Assembly: GCF_001649575.2 (NCBI RefSeq)
Contig: NC_051443.1
Location: forward strand, 15,490,421 to 15,554,420
Source: Kryptolebias marmoratus
Taxonomy: Eukaryota; Chordata; Actinopteri; Cyprinodontiformes; Rivulidae
Length of the DNA stretch: 64,000 bases
Reading direction: 5' to 3'
The notes under the pieces were generated by a model, which had not been told where the DNA came from, did not search any database, and worked only from the letters and a program-made list of their open reading frames with translations. Shown here piece after piece: positions 22,001 to 33,949 of this stretch. How positions within the stretch are numbered: position 1 is the first letter of the stretch; each line of letters opens with the position of its first letter. The position numbers were made by a program, and so were the translations under genes.

Positions 22001-24531
22001 ATTAACTTTTGGAACCGACCCAAATAAAGATGGCCGTTCTAGCCAAATCATTATACAAAACACAAAAATGTCTGTAAATTAGTCAGTTTTACAGATATTG
22101 AGCTGCAATTTGGTGTTGTTGTAGCTGAAAGTAATTCTCAACAGATACTTCAAGTACTGCTCATTGTGCAAGATCTTTGCTTACAACATTAGCATTAACA
22201 TCTGAAGTCCTTTCATTTTGTCTGTTAGCAAAATGTCTCATGAACCACTGAACAGATTTTAATGAAACTTTCAGAAAGTAATCATTGGATGAACATCTAC
22301 AACTGATTGGCTTTTGGAGTCAATCAAATTGAAGACGACTGCCACAGTTAATTGACGTTAACCAACACAAAAAGGGCTATAACTGAGTCAGTTTTCCAAA
22401 TATTGAATAAAAGTTGACGTGGTAGACGCTGAGAGGCATTCACAACACATACTCAGAGCATTACGTCTCACAAGATATCATATGACGCTGTTGTCAAGGT
22501 TTGACCAAAACGTCTTACAGTCTAAAACCCTGGCGTGAAAGGCAGCGGGCGATATGCATTCTAGGGGTGCTAGGCTTTTAATTGTAACTGTGTTCATGGA
22601 ACTTTTTGACAAACAAGAAAGGTGCACTGCACAGATGTTCCTGTCATCCTGCTCATCCTGTGTGAAATCTGGGAGTCACTCGGGTCACAACAAAATTCCC
22701 CTCTCAACACCCTCTCATGGCTTGTGGCTTGTGCGGGGTAGTCCTTGCCAACAGGATAACACCACCTCAAAGTGTTCTTGCTTGTCAGTGCATACACGCA
22801 AACACTGGCGACTATTTATGTGACCAGAGGGGAGGGTGGTGTGTGTGTGGTGTGTGTGAGTGTGTGTGTGTGTGTGGGGGNNNNNNNNNNGGGGGGGGGT
22901 TTGAGAGAGTCTGGCAGATAGAAAATAAGGCAGGGAGTAAATTTTCCTGTATTGTTCGGCACAGTCTCGGCGCAGACTGAGGCAGGGGAGTTCAGCTCAG
23001 TTCACCTCAGTTTAGAGGCGGCTCTCCGCTCCGGCGCCGAGGCAGGGCAAGTAGGTCGTGTGCGCAACGTTCCCTGTCGGCACGGAGAGGCACAGCAAAA
23101 CCAATCAGACGCCGTGCACAGCGCGGCGCTATTGGTCCAAACAAATTGCGCCCGTTTTCACGCCTTGCTGGCGCTCCTTTACGCGTGGCTGCAGAGCCGA
23201 GCGGAGCGCGCGAGATGACGAGCTCCGCTCCTCCTGTCGCCGGGGGGTCTGGTGGCTGTGTGTAGTCCGCGGACAGATCATCTCTACCTGACCGAGTCTT
23301 AAATTAGAAACGCTGACGACGTCTTGGAGAGCCTGCAAGCCCCGACATTTTTAGAAAAAGCGCACCGTAAGTGCGCAGTAAGGGGGGAAACCCTGGATCT
23401 CTCAGCCCTGTCTCGTAACTCCGGTAGCCAATCCAGAGGTGTCGATTTGGTGATGGGGTGGTAGGTGTGTGCGTGTGTTTGGTGGAGGGGTACTCGAGCT
23501 TGTGGCTTGAGCTGCGAGCTTTGAGCGCCTCCACACACACACACACACACACACACAGAACGCATCTCTCCCGCTTTGTGCCTGACGTGACGTGCTCGCT
23601 CACAAACTTTTGACCATTACATCATAGCTTTAAAATAGCCAAGTCGGCTCCGAGAAAATTACATTTTACGCACAGTGACATCAGCTGCCGGTTAAAAAAG
23701 ACGCAGCAGACTATAACGGCTGCCCTAATTCCTCCTGGAGCTCTGAGAAGCTAAAATAAATCTTGATTGTACGGAGGTTAAAATAGAAAAAAAGGAAAGG
23801 ATATAGAAAATAGACTTGTTTTTAAAGGGAAATCATGCAACACTGATCATTCCTCCTTTAAGTGGCCAAACTTAAATGAGATCCAAATCTCCAGTGACTC
23901 TTTAATTGCACTACCTGAAATATCCGCTGTACTTTTCAGAGCATTACATCATTGTCTAGTCAGATAAATGAACTCATTTTCAACTCACTGAAAGTGCACA
24001 TGCCTTGTTTGATAGGCAGCGGGGTGAATTGATTACCAACTGGCTCTGGTCGTTTTACCAGTTTGAAAGTGAGACTAATAAATTTTTTTTTTAAAAGAAT
24101 GATAATGGGGCGGCGAAATATGTGGAGGTTCTCCTACCTGCAATCACCGTGGGCGAGCGTTGCCCTCCCTCGGGCTTGATCCACATCTCGAGAGTGAAAT
24201 TGCCCCTGGGGATCTCCACGCCGGGCTTCAGCCGCAGCTGGTCTCCCCTGCCGGTGAAGTAGACCGCTCTGCCCCGGTGCGGCGAGCTCTCCGCGGCGTG
24301 AGAGGAGCGCCGGCGCTGGCGGAGCACCCGGCGCTCGGAGCCGGGCAAGGAGCGCTTGCCCCGGGGCAGCCGTGTGGCACAAGCCCCCGGAGTGGTGGCT
24401 CTCGCCTCCCTCAGGCGCACCAGCTCCCTCTTGGATCTCCCCTTCCTCCGGACTGTCCCGCACTCTGATCCAAAACACAGGATGAAGAGAATCACCAGGC
24501 AAGACACCCAGGGTGATGTCCAAAGTTTCAT
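3924..24531 (-). CDS. pappa: Pappalysin-1 (PAPP-A), 5' part: coding exons 1-6
   Basis: Secreted metzincin metalloprotease; in vertebrates it cleaves IGFBP4 and IGFBP5 to release IGF near cell surfaces. Minus-strand exons 24138-24531, 13878-14985, 5603-5748, 4995-5288, 4247-4439 and 3924-4045 give 752 codons plus one base with continuous phase. Visible domains: signal peptide (about residues 1-24), basic propeptide with RQRR at 71-74, laminin-G-like domain (about 88-340), LNR1 (421-447), LNR2 (455-471), zinc site [11 protein letters not shown] (570-580) and Met-turn MSYA (Met644). The line-up with human PAPP-A is nearly gap-free from the zinc site to exon 6. The remaining half (CCP modules, LNR3) would lie left of base 1. 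It could be one of two teleost pappa paralogues; PAPPA2 fits less well by similarity. The start at 24531 is chosen because a signal peptide follows at once and A is at -3; an upstream in-frame Met (24672) leads only into low-complexity Phe/Lys sequence. Confidence 0.95.
4247..4439 (-). CDS. pappa: pappa exon 5: after the Met-turn
   Basis: A 193-nt exon beginning [20 protein letters not shown], almost identical to the human sequence after the Met-turn, and ending [15 protein letters not shown]. The acceptor is TTGTTCACAG|AT and the donor GACAG|GTAAAA, phase 1 in and phase 2 out. Confidence 0.95.
4440..4994 (-). other. pappa intron 4
   Basis: A 555-bp AT-rich intron between the catalytic exon and exon 5, with consensus splice ends. 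I see nothing else in it. Confidence 0.85.
4995..5288 (-). CDS. pappa: pappa exon 4: catalytic zinc site and Met-turn
   Basis: A 294-nt exon holding the extended zinc motif [11 protein letters not shown] (residues 570-580: zinc ligands His570, His574, His580; general base Glu571). It is followed by the Cys-rich segment ([28 protein letters not shown]) and the Met-turn MSYA with Met644. All expected catalytic residues are present, so the protease should be active. The acceptor is CTTTTTCAG|GT and the donor GCAG|GTGAGA. Confidence 0.97.
5289..5602 (-). other. pappa intron 3
   Basis: A 314-bp intron with a GT-rich patch around 5525-5590 on the plus strand. No further exon or repeat element is recognised. 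Confidence 0.85.
5603..5748 (-). CDS. pappa: pappa exon 3: N-terminal part of the protease domain
   Basis: A 146-nt exon (acceptor TTTTCCAG|AG, donor TTGG|GTAGGA) giving [13 protein letters not shown], then [12 protein letters not shown] and [19 protein letters not shown]. This closely follows the human residues just before the active site. Phase is 2 on entry and 1 on exit, consistent with the flanking exons. Confidence 0.95.
7590..7795 (+). repeat. SINE-like teleost interspersed repeat (tRNA-like head)
   Basis: The order 'tggtggtacaggtgg', 'agcaagaaggttgcaggttc', 'gacctttctgtctggagctt', 'gcatgctctcactgtgcatg', then four GGAT units is the layout of a very common fish repeat. GGTTCAAATCT at 7672-7682 resembles a Pol III B box. 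A second copy lies in reverse at about 59940-60095. The middle and tail are shortened relative to full copies. Confidence 0.7.
12621..13220. mobile_element. Non-autonomous DNA transposon (MITE-like) with imperfect terminal inverted repeats
   Basis: The left end GCCCTTTTCCATGG (12621-12634) is inverted relative to the right end (13207-13220, reverse complement GCTGTTTTTCCACC). The next bases at both ends include a degenerate GGCTCGACTTGG-type stretch, as in a widespread fish element family. No intact ORF. Assignment to PIF/Harbinger or another superfamily is not possible by eye. Confidence 0.45.
13878..14985 (-). CDS. pappa: pappa exon 2: laminin-G-like domain and LNR1-LNR2
   Basis: A large 1108-nt exon coding residues 132-500, with two bases of codon 501 before the donor. 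The acceptor is TTCTCTCTTCAG|GC and the donor CAA|GTAAGA. It begins GLYDKC as in human PAPP-A, carries the LG core ([18 protein letters not shown]), then CGQTVCDN, then two Lin12/Notch repeats with the CDPEC and GDC spacing that binds calcium in this family. N-glycosylation sequons occur at NIS, NVT, NSS and NVT. A Gly-rich stretch at residues 304-316 (14429-14470) is absent from human PAPP-A as I remember it. Confidence 0.96.
16281..16560. repeat. Degenerate CA-rich stretch
   Basis: ACAC and CACA blocks interspersed with other sequence on the plus strand; the ORFs on both strands here are low-complexity products of this composition. Confidence 0.5.
18016..18665 (+). pseudogene. Non-LTR retrotransposon (LINE) reverse transcriptase fragment
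   Basis: The first 390 bases still translate to a reverse-transcriptase piece with the catalytic FADD box (18091-18102), followed by VVLLASS and [18 protein letters not shown], typical of fish LINE polyproteins. After the stop at 18403 the match continues only with frame changes ([13 protein letters not shown], then GQLRWF-like segments). It is a 5'- and 3'-truncated, decayed copy inserted antisense to pappa in intron 1. I cannot assign the clade firmly. Confidence 0.85.
20030..20240 (+). pseudogene. Possible Tc1-like transposase scrap
   Basis: A short stretch reads VKHGG then an IW pair, resembling the VKHGGGSIMVWGC motif of Tc1 transposases, but one Gly is missing and no other catalytic block is found in order. 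Weak call. Confidence 0.3.
20765..21077. mobile_element. MITE with long terminal inverted repeats, family copy 1
   Basis: ATCTTACCTGTTGTAGA near 20772-20788 is inverted as TCTACAACAGGTAAGAT near 21052-21068, and the similarity runs about 30 bp at each end. Diverged relatives occur near 51990-52515 and 60125-60485. No ORF. Confidence 0.75.
21930..22480. repeat. Two diverged copies of a dispersed repeat, about 300 bp apart
   Basis: ATCTCATGAACCACAGGACA at about 21931 and TGTCTCATGAACCACTGAAC at about 22230 begin parallel stretches that share AATCATTG, ACTGATT/TTGATT, CTTTTGGA, ATTGA(G/A)..., and a terminal 'ggcattcacaaca'-like segment. This wording is common in fish genomes; the family is not certain. 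Confidence 0.6.
22829..22900. repeat. (GT)n/poly-G tract containing an assembly gap
   Basis: Interrupted GTGTGTG runs lead into poly-G on both sides of ten N (22881-22890). The gap length is probably arbitrary. Confidence 0.9.
22950..23400 (+). promoter_or_regulatory. CpG-rich promoter-like block inside pappa intron 1
   Basis: Dense CpG sequence in an AT-rich intron. CCAAT at 23101-23105 and an inverted one (ATTGG) at 23131-23135 lie 30 bp apart, an arrangement typical of NF-Y-driven promoters. On the plus strand a strong donor (CACC|GTAAGTGC, cut after 23366) lies about 230 bp downstream, so a first exon of an antisense transcript is possible. No protein is implied. An alternative minus-strand first exon for pappa would skip the signal peptide. 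Confidence 0.5.
23532..23557. repeat. (CA)13 microsatellite
   Basis: Perfect dinucleotide run on the plus strand. Confidence 0.98.
24138..24531 (-). CDS. pappa: pappa exon 1: signal peptide, propeptide, start of LG domain
   Basis: Codes residues 1-131 plus the first base of codon 132. [10 protein letters not shown] then a hydrophobic stretch ([10 protein letters not shown]) forms the signal peptide, followed by an Arg-rich propeptide. RQRR at 71-74 matches in position the human propeptide cleavage region. The laminin-G-like domain begins with [13 protein letters not shown] (about 89-101). The donor is GCAG|GTAGGA. The exon is much more GC-rich than its surroundings, as usual for a first exon; the ORFs on the opposite strand here are shadows of that composition. 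Confidence 0.95.
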
Positions 24532-25265
24532 TTTTTCAGGAGAAGAAAGGGCAAAAAAAAAAAAAAAAAATTCAACATAAATTTTTTTTTTGAAAAAATA
24601 TTTCAAATGTGAGGGGTAGAAAAGAAAAATAAAAAATAAAGAAAAACAACTGGAAACTAAATATATGTCCAAAAATGTTCTTCTCTTTGGGATCCTCTTG
24701 AGTTTTCCCTTCTGTCTTTTAACAGCAGCAGAATGTCAAACCGTATAAACTGTCTAAATAAACCCATAAAGCTATGCTGTTTTTCCCTCTTTAAATTGCT
24801 AAGCCACGACCCCCTCTCTTAAGCAAAACTACTCTGGAGACATTCAGGGGACACAGGAATATTTCATTCATGTGTGTGTTCCACGGTGCCTTTTCAGTGG
24901 GTCCCATTTAGCCAAAGGGATGACTAATAACTAATCAATCAAGAAGGGGGGGTCCGGCCGATGCCCCCCCCCCCTCTCTCTCTCCCCCTTCTCAATCCCT
25001 GTGGACAGTCTAGGAGTTACTCGCAGAAATCCACAGTTGTCCGCCAACCTCTTGTCACACCTTTTTGTTGCTTCCTTATCCAACTAGTAAAAGAGCATAA
25101 GAAATGGCACAAAGCCTGATAAATTCCACAGAAAAGTGACAGCAAAGCGACGTGTCATTATTTATTACAGAGAACTTGGGATCAAAAAGAAAATCCAAAA
25201 AAAACATAATTGAAAGGAAAACTTAAAACTTGTATGGCAAATGCAACATTTAGGCCAAAGCACAG

Positions 25266-25307
<42 letters not shown>

Positions 25308-25900
25308 CTCCTTCAAGCCTGTGTGCGGCTGTATTAAAACAAACAAACAAATATTAATAATAATAATTTTAAAAAATGATATATTAAAAAGTTGAAATGC
25401 ACTATGAGATGTGGCACGTCGCAGGAGAGTCAGAGGGACAGAGAGCTGCGGTCCTCTCTGACTGCCTGAAGCAGATCTTCTCCTGGAGTCGCCGTCCGCC
25501 TCACACGCACACGCGCGCGCGCACCCACACACACATACACACACACACACAGACATGCAGCTAAAACTCTTTGGAAGCACAAGTCATGTTTCAAATGTTC
25601 CGGAGCTCTCAGTTGGCGTGTGTGTAGGCGTGTGTGTGTGTGTGTGTGTGTTCATAGTGGGAAGTGACACAGGTAGGCAACTCTTGCTGACGGCCGTGCT
25701 CTCTGTGGCACACACTGATAGGATGGTGTCTCCGGAGTTGGGAAGGAGCGGATGTATCCCTCTAGTGGTTACACTTTAAACAGTCTGACCCAGCACCGAG
25801 TCATTGCTGAGCACTGCGCGGCCCGGTTCGGCTCGGTCTGGCACAAACGCGTCAGGTTAATTGTGGATCTGCTGATTCAGCATTAACACTGCTGTTTCCT
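24532..25900 (-). promoter_or_regulatory. pappa 5' flank and probable 5'UTR/promoter
   Basis: The sequence upstream of the start codon includes homopolymer A/T tracts (24550-24600), C/T runs (24960-24990), a 37-base poly-A at 25268-25304, and GC-richer blocks near 25415-25530 and 25800-25860. No clear TATA box in a fixed position and no splice acceptor that decides a non-coding first exon. The transcription start cannot be placed by eye. Confidence 0.4.
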
Positions 25901-25929
25901 GTTTGTGAGGGTGTTTTCTTTTTTCTTCA

Positions 25930-26760
<831 letters not shown>

Positions 26761-29700
26761 TTCACACCTCATTTTTGCAGAGGATGCAACTTTTCTAGTC
26801 TCAGCTGGATCAGAGTGAGATGTCATTCCTCACACATCACATCACACATGAAAACATCCTTGCCACTCAAAGATAAAACGTGAAGAACTCTAATAATAGG
26901 GAGTACATTTAAAGATCAAACTCTTTTCTTTGTATTGTTGAAAATGTAAATGAAAAGAAAAAAAATAAATAAAACAAAGATACCAGAACAACAACAGGGC
27001 AAAATCATAAATTATTGCTGATTTAGATACAAAATGTTATTTGTATATTTTCTAATACATTTATTTTTGGAATATTAATCATTTTTATATATTTATTCTT
27101 GTTGTAGTTTATGAATATTATTAAACATATTTATTTGTTTTAGCTAATGTATATTTTTGTCTGTCTATCTATCTGACTGACTGTTTGAAGTTGGCAAATA
27201 TTTTGTTTTCCATAAACTATGCAGACAAATGTCAACCCAGAGGAACAAAAGCCAAATCCAAAGCGGTCCTTGGTCCCATATTTACTCAGTTTGATGGATC
27301 TTATGTCAATTCTTTCTCTGATTTAAAGCCAAAGAGGTTTTTTTGCATTTAACCACAAAGCAGCATTTAAAAAAAAGCATGTCTCTGTCTGTATATCTAA
27401 ATCTGGCCATCATGGTTAATTTCAATTTATACATTTTACCTATTTGACTTTTTTTTTTCCTTATGTGCTTGTTTTCCTCTTTTGTCAAGGGTTTCATAAA
27501 AAAAGGAGGGGTTTTGTTAGTCTCAGGTTGACTCACTCAAAGCACATTAATGTTTACCGAGTGTCGCTTTTTGATAGATGTGAAGTTCAAAACCAACACA
27601 CTCAACTGAGATGTGCAAGTCTTTGAGTCTGGTATCAAAGGCTTTAGAAGTCTTAGCGGCTGAGTGACATGAGAGCAATCGTTGCTTGCTTGGTGTTGCT
27701 GGTAACACAGAGTATTCTGACACTCACAAATCTGAACAGCTTTCCATTCATCAGCATCCAATCAGCTGGAATCTCGGGGTTTCTTCTCCTCCACTTGTTT
27801 ACTGTAAATGTGTGTTCAGACGGCCAAAACATGCCACCTACCATCAAGAGAAGAGGGAACAAACATTAAATATTTACCCTCTTCCTCATATGGTCCTGCG
27901 ACTTTTGAGCTGCATATTTCTTTTAGTGTCCTGCCCCGTGTTGGGTGGGGGTGGGAAGGAGCAGGGGGAGGGGGCTAATACCGTGAAAAGTGTTTGAAAG
28001 TGGTTGTGAGCACACTTTCACATGGACTCTAAATTTGAATGTTTTTGAAGGAGACATAAGAAACAGGTGAACACGCATCCTCCTGTCTTTTAAGACTGCA
28101 TGCCAACTTTTCCTTTGTGTCATTCGGTTGTTTGCCTCAGACACCTCTTATTCCCATTAAATTCCCTTCACTGGAGTCCCACTTTTGACATTTTTTATTA
28201 GCAAAATAGATAGAGAGATCAAAGTTTAATGGGTTTTCAGTGTTGCGGTGCAGGTCAATTTTTATGAACTGTCGGAAGATAATAAAATTCTGTACTTAGC
28301 TTTCCTTTTTCTTCTATAGGCAGATAAGTGCTGTAAATAGAAAGGATGAGCTAACTGCTGTGCTAGTGTCCAAGTTGCAAGGACTTCAATGGAGGGAGGA
28401 GGAACAAACTGCCTGTCCAAACCCTGACATGCTCAGTCTGTTGCCCAGTGTCACAACTATTCCTGCCTTTCAAAACTGGCTGATTCCTACTTCTAAATGA
28501 TGTGACCTCCCATCTTAACCTAATGACACTGTGATGGTTTGTGTCTGCATGAGCCTCTGTACTATTCTGAAAATCCCACTGCAGGCCGTAGTAAGGCCAC
28601 AAAGTAGAAACCATTAGTCTAATTCATTTTTGACGCAATGTCCTGTCAAAAAGTTATCAGTAGTTAGCCTTATCAGCCCTCACATCATTTATAGAGCATG
28701 GAGTGTGGAGAAAGAGGCACAAGTCATCCTTCAGGCCATATAGCCAAACAAGTGCCATTTTCTAAATCATTTTTTTACGTTTATAAAACAACTTTGTCTC
28801 AAAAACGACATACTAGTGTGAAAGAATGCTGTATTTGCTAATATTAAGCCTTTACACTTTTGCGTGGCACCTTTTGTTTAGTATGCTGCTGCTTTTTCAG
28901 CCAAACAACATCCCCGTTGTTACACAAACTTGTGTGTGCAGCCGAGCTTGGATAGGCCGTGCAACAAACTCTACCGTGTTTAGCAGCCAACTAAACCAAT
29001 GGTGGCGTGCAAAAGTGTCGAGGTTTAATATGAGCTAGCGTCGCATTTCACACTGATTTGTCATTTTTGGAAAAAGAGCTGTTTTTTAAGCCTGAAAAGT
29101 GATTTGCCCTCCTTTGGTTAGCCATTAGTCTAGCCTGGACATAAAACATCTGTCCTCTTCTGTATATACCGACACCATGTTTTATGACTGATATAAAAGC
29201 TGATACAGCACTAAATATACATACCTATTTGACAGAATATCTCTTTAAAAATGATCCAACTGTCCCTATTAGATCAGCTGGGACAAAAGTGAATAAACTT
29301 AGCTTAGCAATTATTTTAATAACAGACTTTCTTCAGCTGTTAGGATGCTGTTCATATACAGTTTGTGAGACAGTGGTTTAATCTTTTAATCATAATTCTA
29401 GGTTAATATATAATAATGTAGTAATTGTAATGATATATTTTAATTAGTTTTAATAGACAACATTAATAGTTAAATCTTTTTATGTTGTGCAGTGATCTCT
29501 GTTGTATTATCCAGCCAAAGATGCTAAACAAAATATAGCTGGTATGGATTAAATTATATTTGCTATATTACGGGTAAACGGGATGTTTAGTATAACATAA
29601 AGAGCTATATCTGTAAGTGACACTGTTGGGATTATCTGCATTCTGGGTCTGAATTCATGCTAACACTTGGAGTTTCCCCCCCCCCGCCCCTCTTGCCACT

Positions 29701-31344
29701 CACTTTTGACCCTGAGAGATTACATCTGTGCGGTCTAAAAGCAACAGCTCGGTGAGGTGGCTAAAACATGAGCACAGGGCTCACTAAGTTTTCACTACAA
29801 ATCGGCGTGTGTGTGACGGCTCTTCAAATTTTGTTTTTCTCGGTTGCGAGAGCAAATATTATCAAACTCGGGCTTCTCAGCTCTACTGTGGTGATGCAAA
29901 CGCCGCCGTTCCTGCAGCTTAGAGAAATGCAGTCAACCAAAGCAATATCCCACTACTGACTTGAAAGAAGTGCAATTCAAATAAATAAAAATAAATAAAA
30001 CACACTGTCCCATAATCCATTAATGCATCAGCGTTAATCTGTACTGTGGCTGTTCTAGAGCACAAACCTAAATGCTTTGTCTCATTCATCACGGATGATC
30101 GGTAAAGTAAAATGACTTATATATGTGTCAGCCATCATTCATATTAAAATATTAGATGGAATAATGCTAATTAGGCTGGCAGTAGAAGTGTAAGAGTAAT
30201 TTAGAGAACAGGGAAGGAAAGCTTTAAGAGGATCCTTTAAAAGTGCCCAGATCTTTGTAAGGCGCTCACAGCTCCTAAACACAGTGCCATTACAGAATAC
30301 CCATTAAAGTACTTAAGAGTATTATCCCATCCGGCCAACAAACAGATTCAGCTCAAATTTTCTGGGATTCCATGAAAATTGGCATAAATGCATTTTCCAG
30401 TAAAAAAAAAAAGCACTGGCTGAGATGGAGGTCTTGCTTCTACTTTAGAGAGGAATATTGCAAAGAAATTTATATACTTCTATAAATCAAGTGTACTCTT
30501 TTCTAATACTTATGACAGGTGTCATTAATACAAACATGGAAGGGTAGCATGTTCAGCTGGGCTGTGGCAGAAAGTGAGAACAGAAACTGATCTCTGGTTA
30601 AAGCTTGATGAAAAGATAATCAGACTATTGGCAGAACGATACATGTAAGCCCATTACCGACTGTTTTTATATGTACAATCAGATATTCTTAGAGGGATAC
30701 ATTACTGATGAAAATGATGAAAAGGTCACTTCTGAAATTTCCTTCCACATGACTGGTCTTGGTCTTTATAGTGCTGTCACTTATAGATTAGTCACTATTA
30801 AGGCAAAGTGACAAAAAAATAAATAAAAATCACAGCAAATACATAATTATGTCCAAGTTACAAATCAGCAATGCGGTAAATATACTAAGTGCGTAGATGC
30901 ACTTTGCAATGAAATACTTTGTTCTGTAATTAGTAGGGATTTATTGGCAATAAATGCAACTGATTTTATAACACATTGAAAATCAATGAGAAGATGCAAG
31001 TAGCTACTTTAGAATTAGGTAAATCTTACAGACATTTACTGCAACACCGTAAACCAATAAGCCATAATATTTTGAAGAAAACAAAATCTACACTCAGAAT
31101 ATAGTTATAGTACTCAATAACACAAAAATATTTGTATTGCATGAATAAAAATTAAAGATATAAAATACACATCAAACACAGTTAAAAGGACAATTTAGGC
31201 GCATTAGAAGTGCTAGTATGCTCTTATACTCTACATATTGAACCAAGAAGGGCTCCATGGGAAACAGTTAATATCAGCACTTGCACAACCTTACTTTATG
31301 TAATGTTGCAGTAATAATGCCTTAAAGTTTTTCCTAAGAGAACA

Positions 31345-31610
31345 CTTTACCGACAGTAAAACATGGTGTAGGTTCTATCAGACAGTGGGGCTGTTTTGCT
31401 GCTGCTGGGACTGTCTGGAGCTACTAAATGTATCAAATAAAACATGAGATTAGCAAGGCATTTTGAGTAAAACACATCATCCAGTCAATGTAAAAGAACA
31501 CATCCAACACTACCAGAGAACTGTTTAAATTGAAACTGTTGCAATCTGGCCTCCTATTAGTCCTTAACCTAAATCCTGATAAATAAAACTTTTGAAGACA
31601 GCTTTGATAT
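31345..31610 (+). pseudogene. Tc1/mariner-like transposase relic
   Basis: Translates in pieces to VKHG.GSIRQWGCFAAAG (from 31361) and, about 150 bp on, to a WPPISP..NLNP-like piece. These correspond to two well-known Tc1 transposase blocks in the right order. Stops and frame shifts are present, so it cannot make protein. Confidence 0.65.
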
Positions 31611-33949
31611 GTGGCTCCTATTCAAATGATAAAACAGCGCATTTGAGGTTTTTTACCTTATTATGTCATGTTTGGTGAATGGTGGGTTGTAGCAGGACCC
31701 CAATGCAGGCACAAATGAGGCTGTTTTCAGGAACTCAACAATACCTTTAATAATAAAACTAAGACAGCAGAGAAACTAGCAAATAGCAAAATGCATGGAT
31801 GGTAACAGATGATATGATTACTGAGTAACAACAGGTGTAGAGATTACTAGTAAAATACGTGTGGTATGAGAGAACGTGGAAACAAGAACTGTGACAAACA
31901 CGTAGTGATTAGACCAAAGGAAGAGAATATAACTCAACTGAACTGCCAAAACCCATAACAAAACACATGACAGTTTTTACCTTTTCAGGCTAAAATTTCC
32001 TCACTTTTCAGACTTAGGACTCAGTTAAAAAAAAAATCTAAAACAAGAAGGAGTTAAACAGAAGTCCCCAAAAAAGTATTTTCAAATGGATTCTTAAGGA
32101 AACGTTGAACGATGCTGAAATCTGTAAATCTGAAAGGGCAGTGTGACCCTCATCATCCTCACATGCTGGATTTTAGCTGCTGTTGTGAGCCATGTGGTAA
32201 ACAATAACCCATTATGAGTCCCCAATGGCAACTGAGGCTTTCCCTTGGTTTGACTCTACTGTTTGTGGTGCAGAGTTATACGTGCAGGAGTGCAGAGTAC
32301 GGCACAGTCAGCACACCATTGCTTACCACCACTACTGCCCCTCCGTCTAGACTTTCGAGCACGTCCATATGGAGATGGTTAAAAAGCTCATTAGGCTGCC
32401 TACTTGAAATACAGTTGCAGTGACGCTTGTCCATAAAAATACACAGTAGACTGGTTTCTGCTGTAGTATTAAACAAGTTGAGGCATCAAGCTCCCAAAAC
32501 TGACAACACTTTTGAGCACCAAATGATGGCAGGGAGTCTCCAAGAAAGGAATAAGAGCAAAATATTTCTGCTCTAATCCACCGGGGTGAGGAAGACTTGA
32601 AAAATGTTTAGTAAGGTGAATGGGATATGGCCCATTGGAAGAAAAAAAGAACAAAAAACAGCTTTTACCTAAGGGTCGCCAAAGGCGTTTCTTAATGCAA
32701 GGAAAATTTGAAGGAAAAGAGTGCAAAGACCAAATTTTTGCAGCATTATTATTTCTTATTTTGCACAGCAAAATTTGCTCAAATTCACACATTACGGTGC
32801 TTTCACCTCACCTTTCTTCACAAGAATGCAACTAAATACTTGGTGAGCAGATTTAAGGCTGTTTCTTTAGGCTTTCTGAAGGTCTTTTAAAGTTTTTGGG
32901 ACTTTGACTTGTTTTCTGACCAGTTCTTGTTTGTGATCTTGACAGCAGATTTTGCAGTGTGTGATTAAAAAAAAGGGGAAAGTGGAAAAGTAGAGATCAA
33001 AAGTAGAAATGTCAGCCCTAAAAACTAACTACATAAACTGTGTGGTAAAAAGAAAATAAAGACCTGACCCAGATGAACCTGAAATGCATTGTTTTTTAAA
33101 ACCTACAAGTTTATGCACATTTTTATTCAAATGTATTTTGTTTTGAAGGTAAATATGGTTATTCAGGCCTAATTTATTTGTACTTACACACTGACACAGC
33201 CATGAATATCATTCATTTATTTCCATTTAAGTAAGTACTACGTTAGAACTACTTAGTAAACTCAAAAGGCCTTTAAGAACCATTGGAATACACTTTTCCG
33301 TACTTCATATTATTCGCTAAAGCCTTTCTGTGCAAATAATACGACCAAGACTTGTTGCATAATATCTTTGAGGTTGTGTTTTGTTGGCAGGTCACTATCT
33401 ACACTGATGTGAACAATAAAAAAAAGAACTATGCGCCAAACGCTCATAAAGCACCAAGAATCCTGAAATGGTTGTGTATATGTGTATTAGTGCGTTTTAT
33501 CTGAGTGACTGTCTTTGATTGTATCACAGTTGATCAAGTTTTGTTTACTTGCAAAAAAAATTGGAAATAGTTGTGTAAAATGTGTGCGAGCTTGAGTAAA
33601 GCTCGTGTCGAACACTAACGTGTGTACTTTTGATTTTTGGTATGAGTGTGTTAATCATAACCAACTGGGTATTCACTCCGGGATGGAGTGTTCCTTCTCA
33701 TCTTTGTTTGAACTGCGATTTCTTTGGATGTTTTTGACTGCTATCAAATGTGGGTTGATACACCGTGTTAAAACCAAAACATAACATCTCAAAGTACAGC
33801 TGCAGCCCCTTTGAAGACCATAGCAAAGGGAAAAATTGCAAGAATGTCTAGAATGTGTCTGGTCAACAACGTTCGCAAAATGCAGTTGGCTTTGTGAAGA
33901 ACATACTTTCAACGTTTTGTGTAGATTCTAAGTAATCAGCATGGAGTAC

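Larger units (their letters stand above)
14986..24137 (-). other. pappa intron 1
   Basis: A 9.15-kb intron. It carries a LINE fragment (18016-18665), a possible Tc1-like scrap near 20.1 kb, an inverted-repeat element at 20765-21077, two copies of a dispersed repeat at 21930-22480, and a CpG-rich promoter-like block near 23 kb. A TAAT-rich stretch at about 16735-16910 looks like conserved non-coding DNA. Confidence 0.85.

Noticed and set aside
24134..24580. Overlapping ORFs on both strands of the GC-rich pappa exon 1
   Set aside because: They are out of frame with the splice-consistent pappa exon and look like shadows of its Arg/Gly-rich codons.
32214..32423. Plus-strand 69-codon ORF with a hydrophobic start like a signal peptide
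   Set aside because: No homology, splice context or Cys pattern; short ORFs of this kind are expected by chance.
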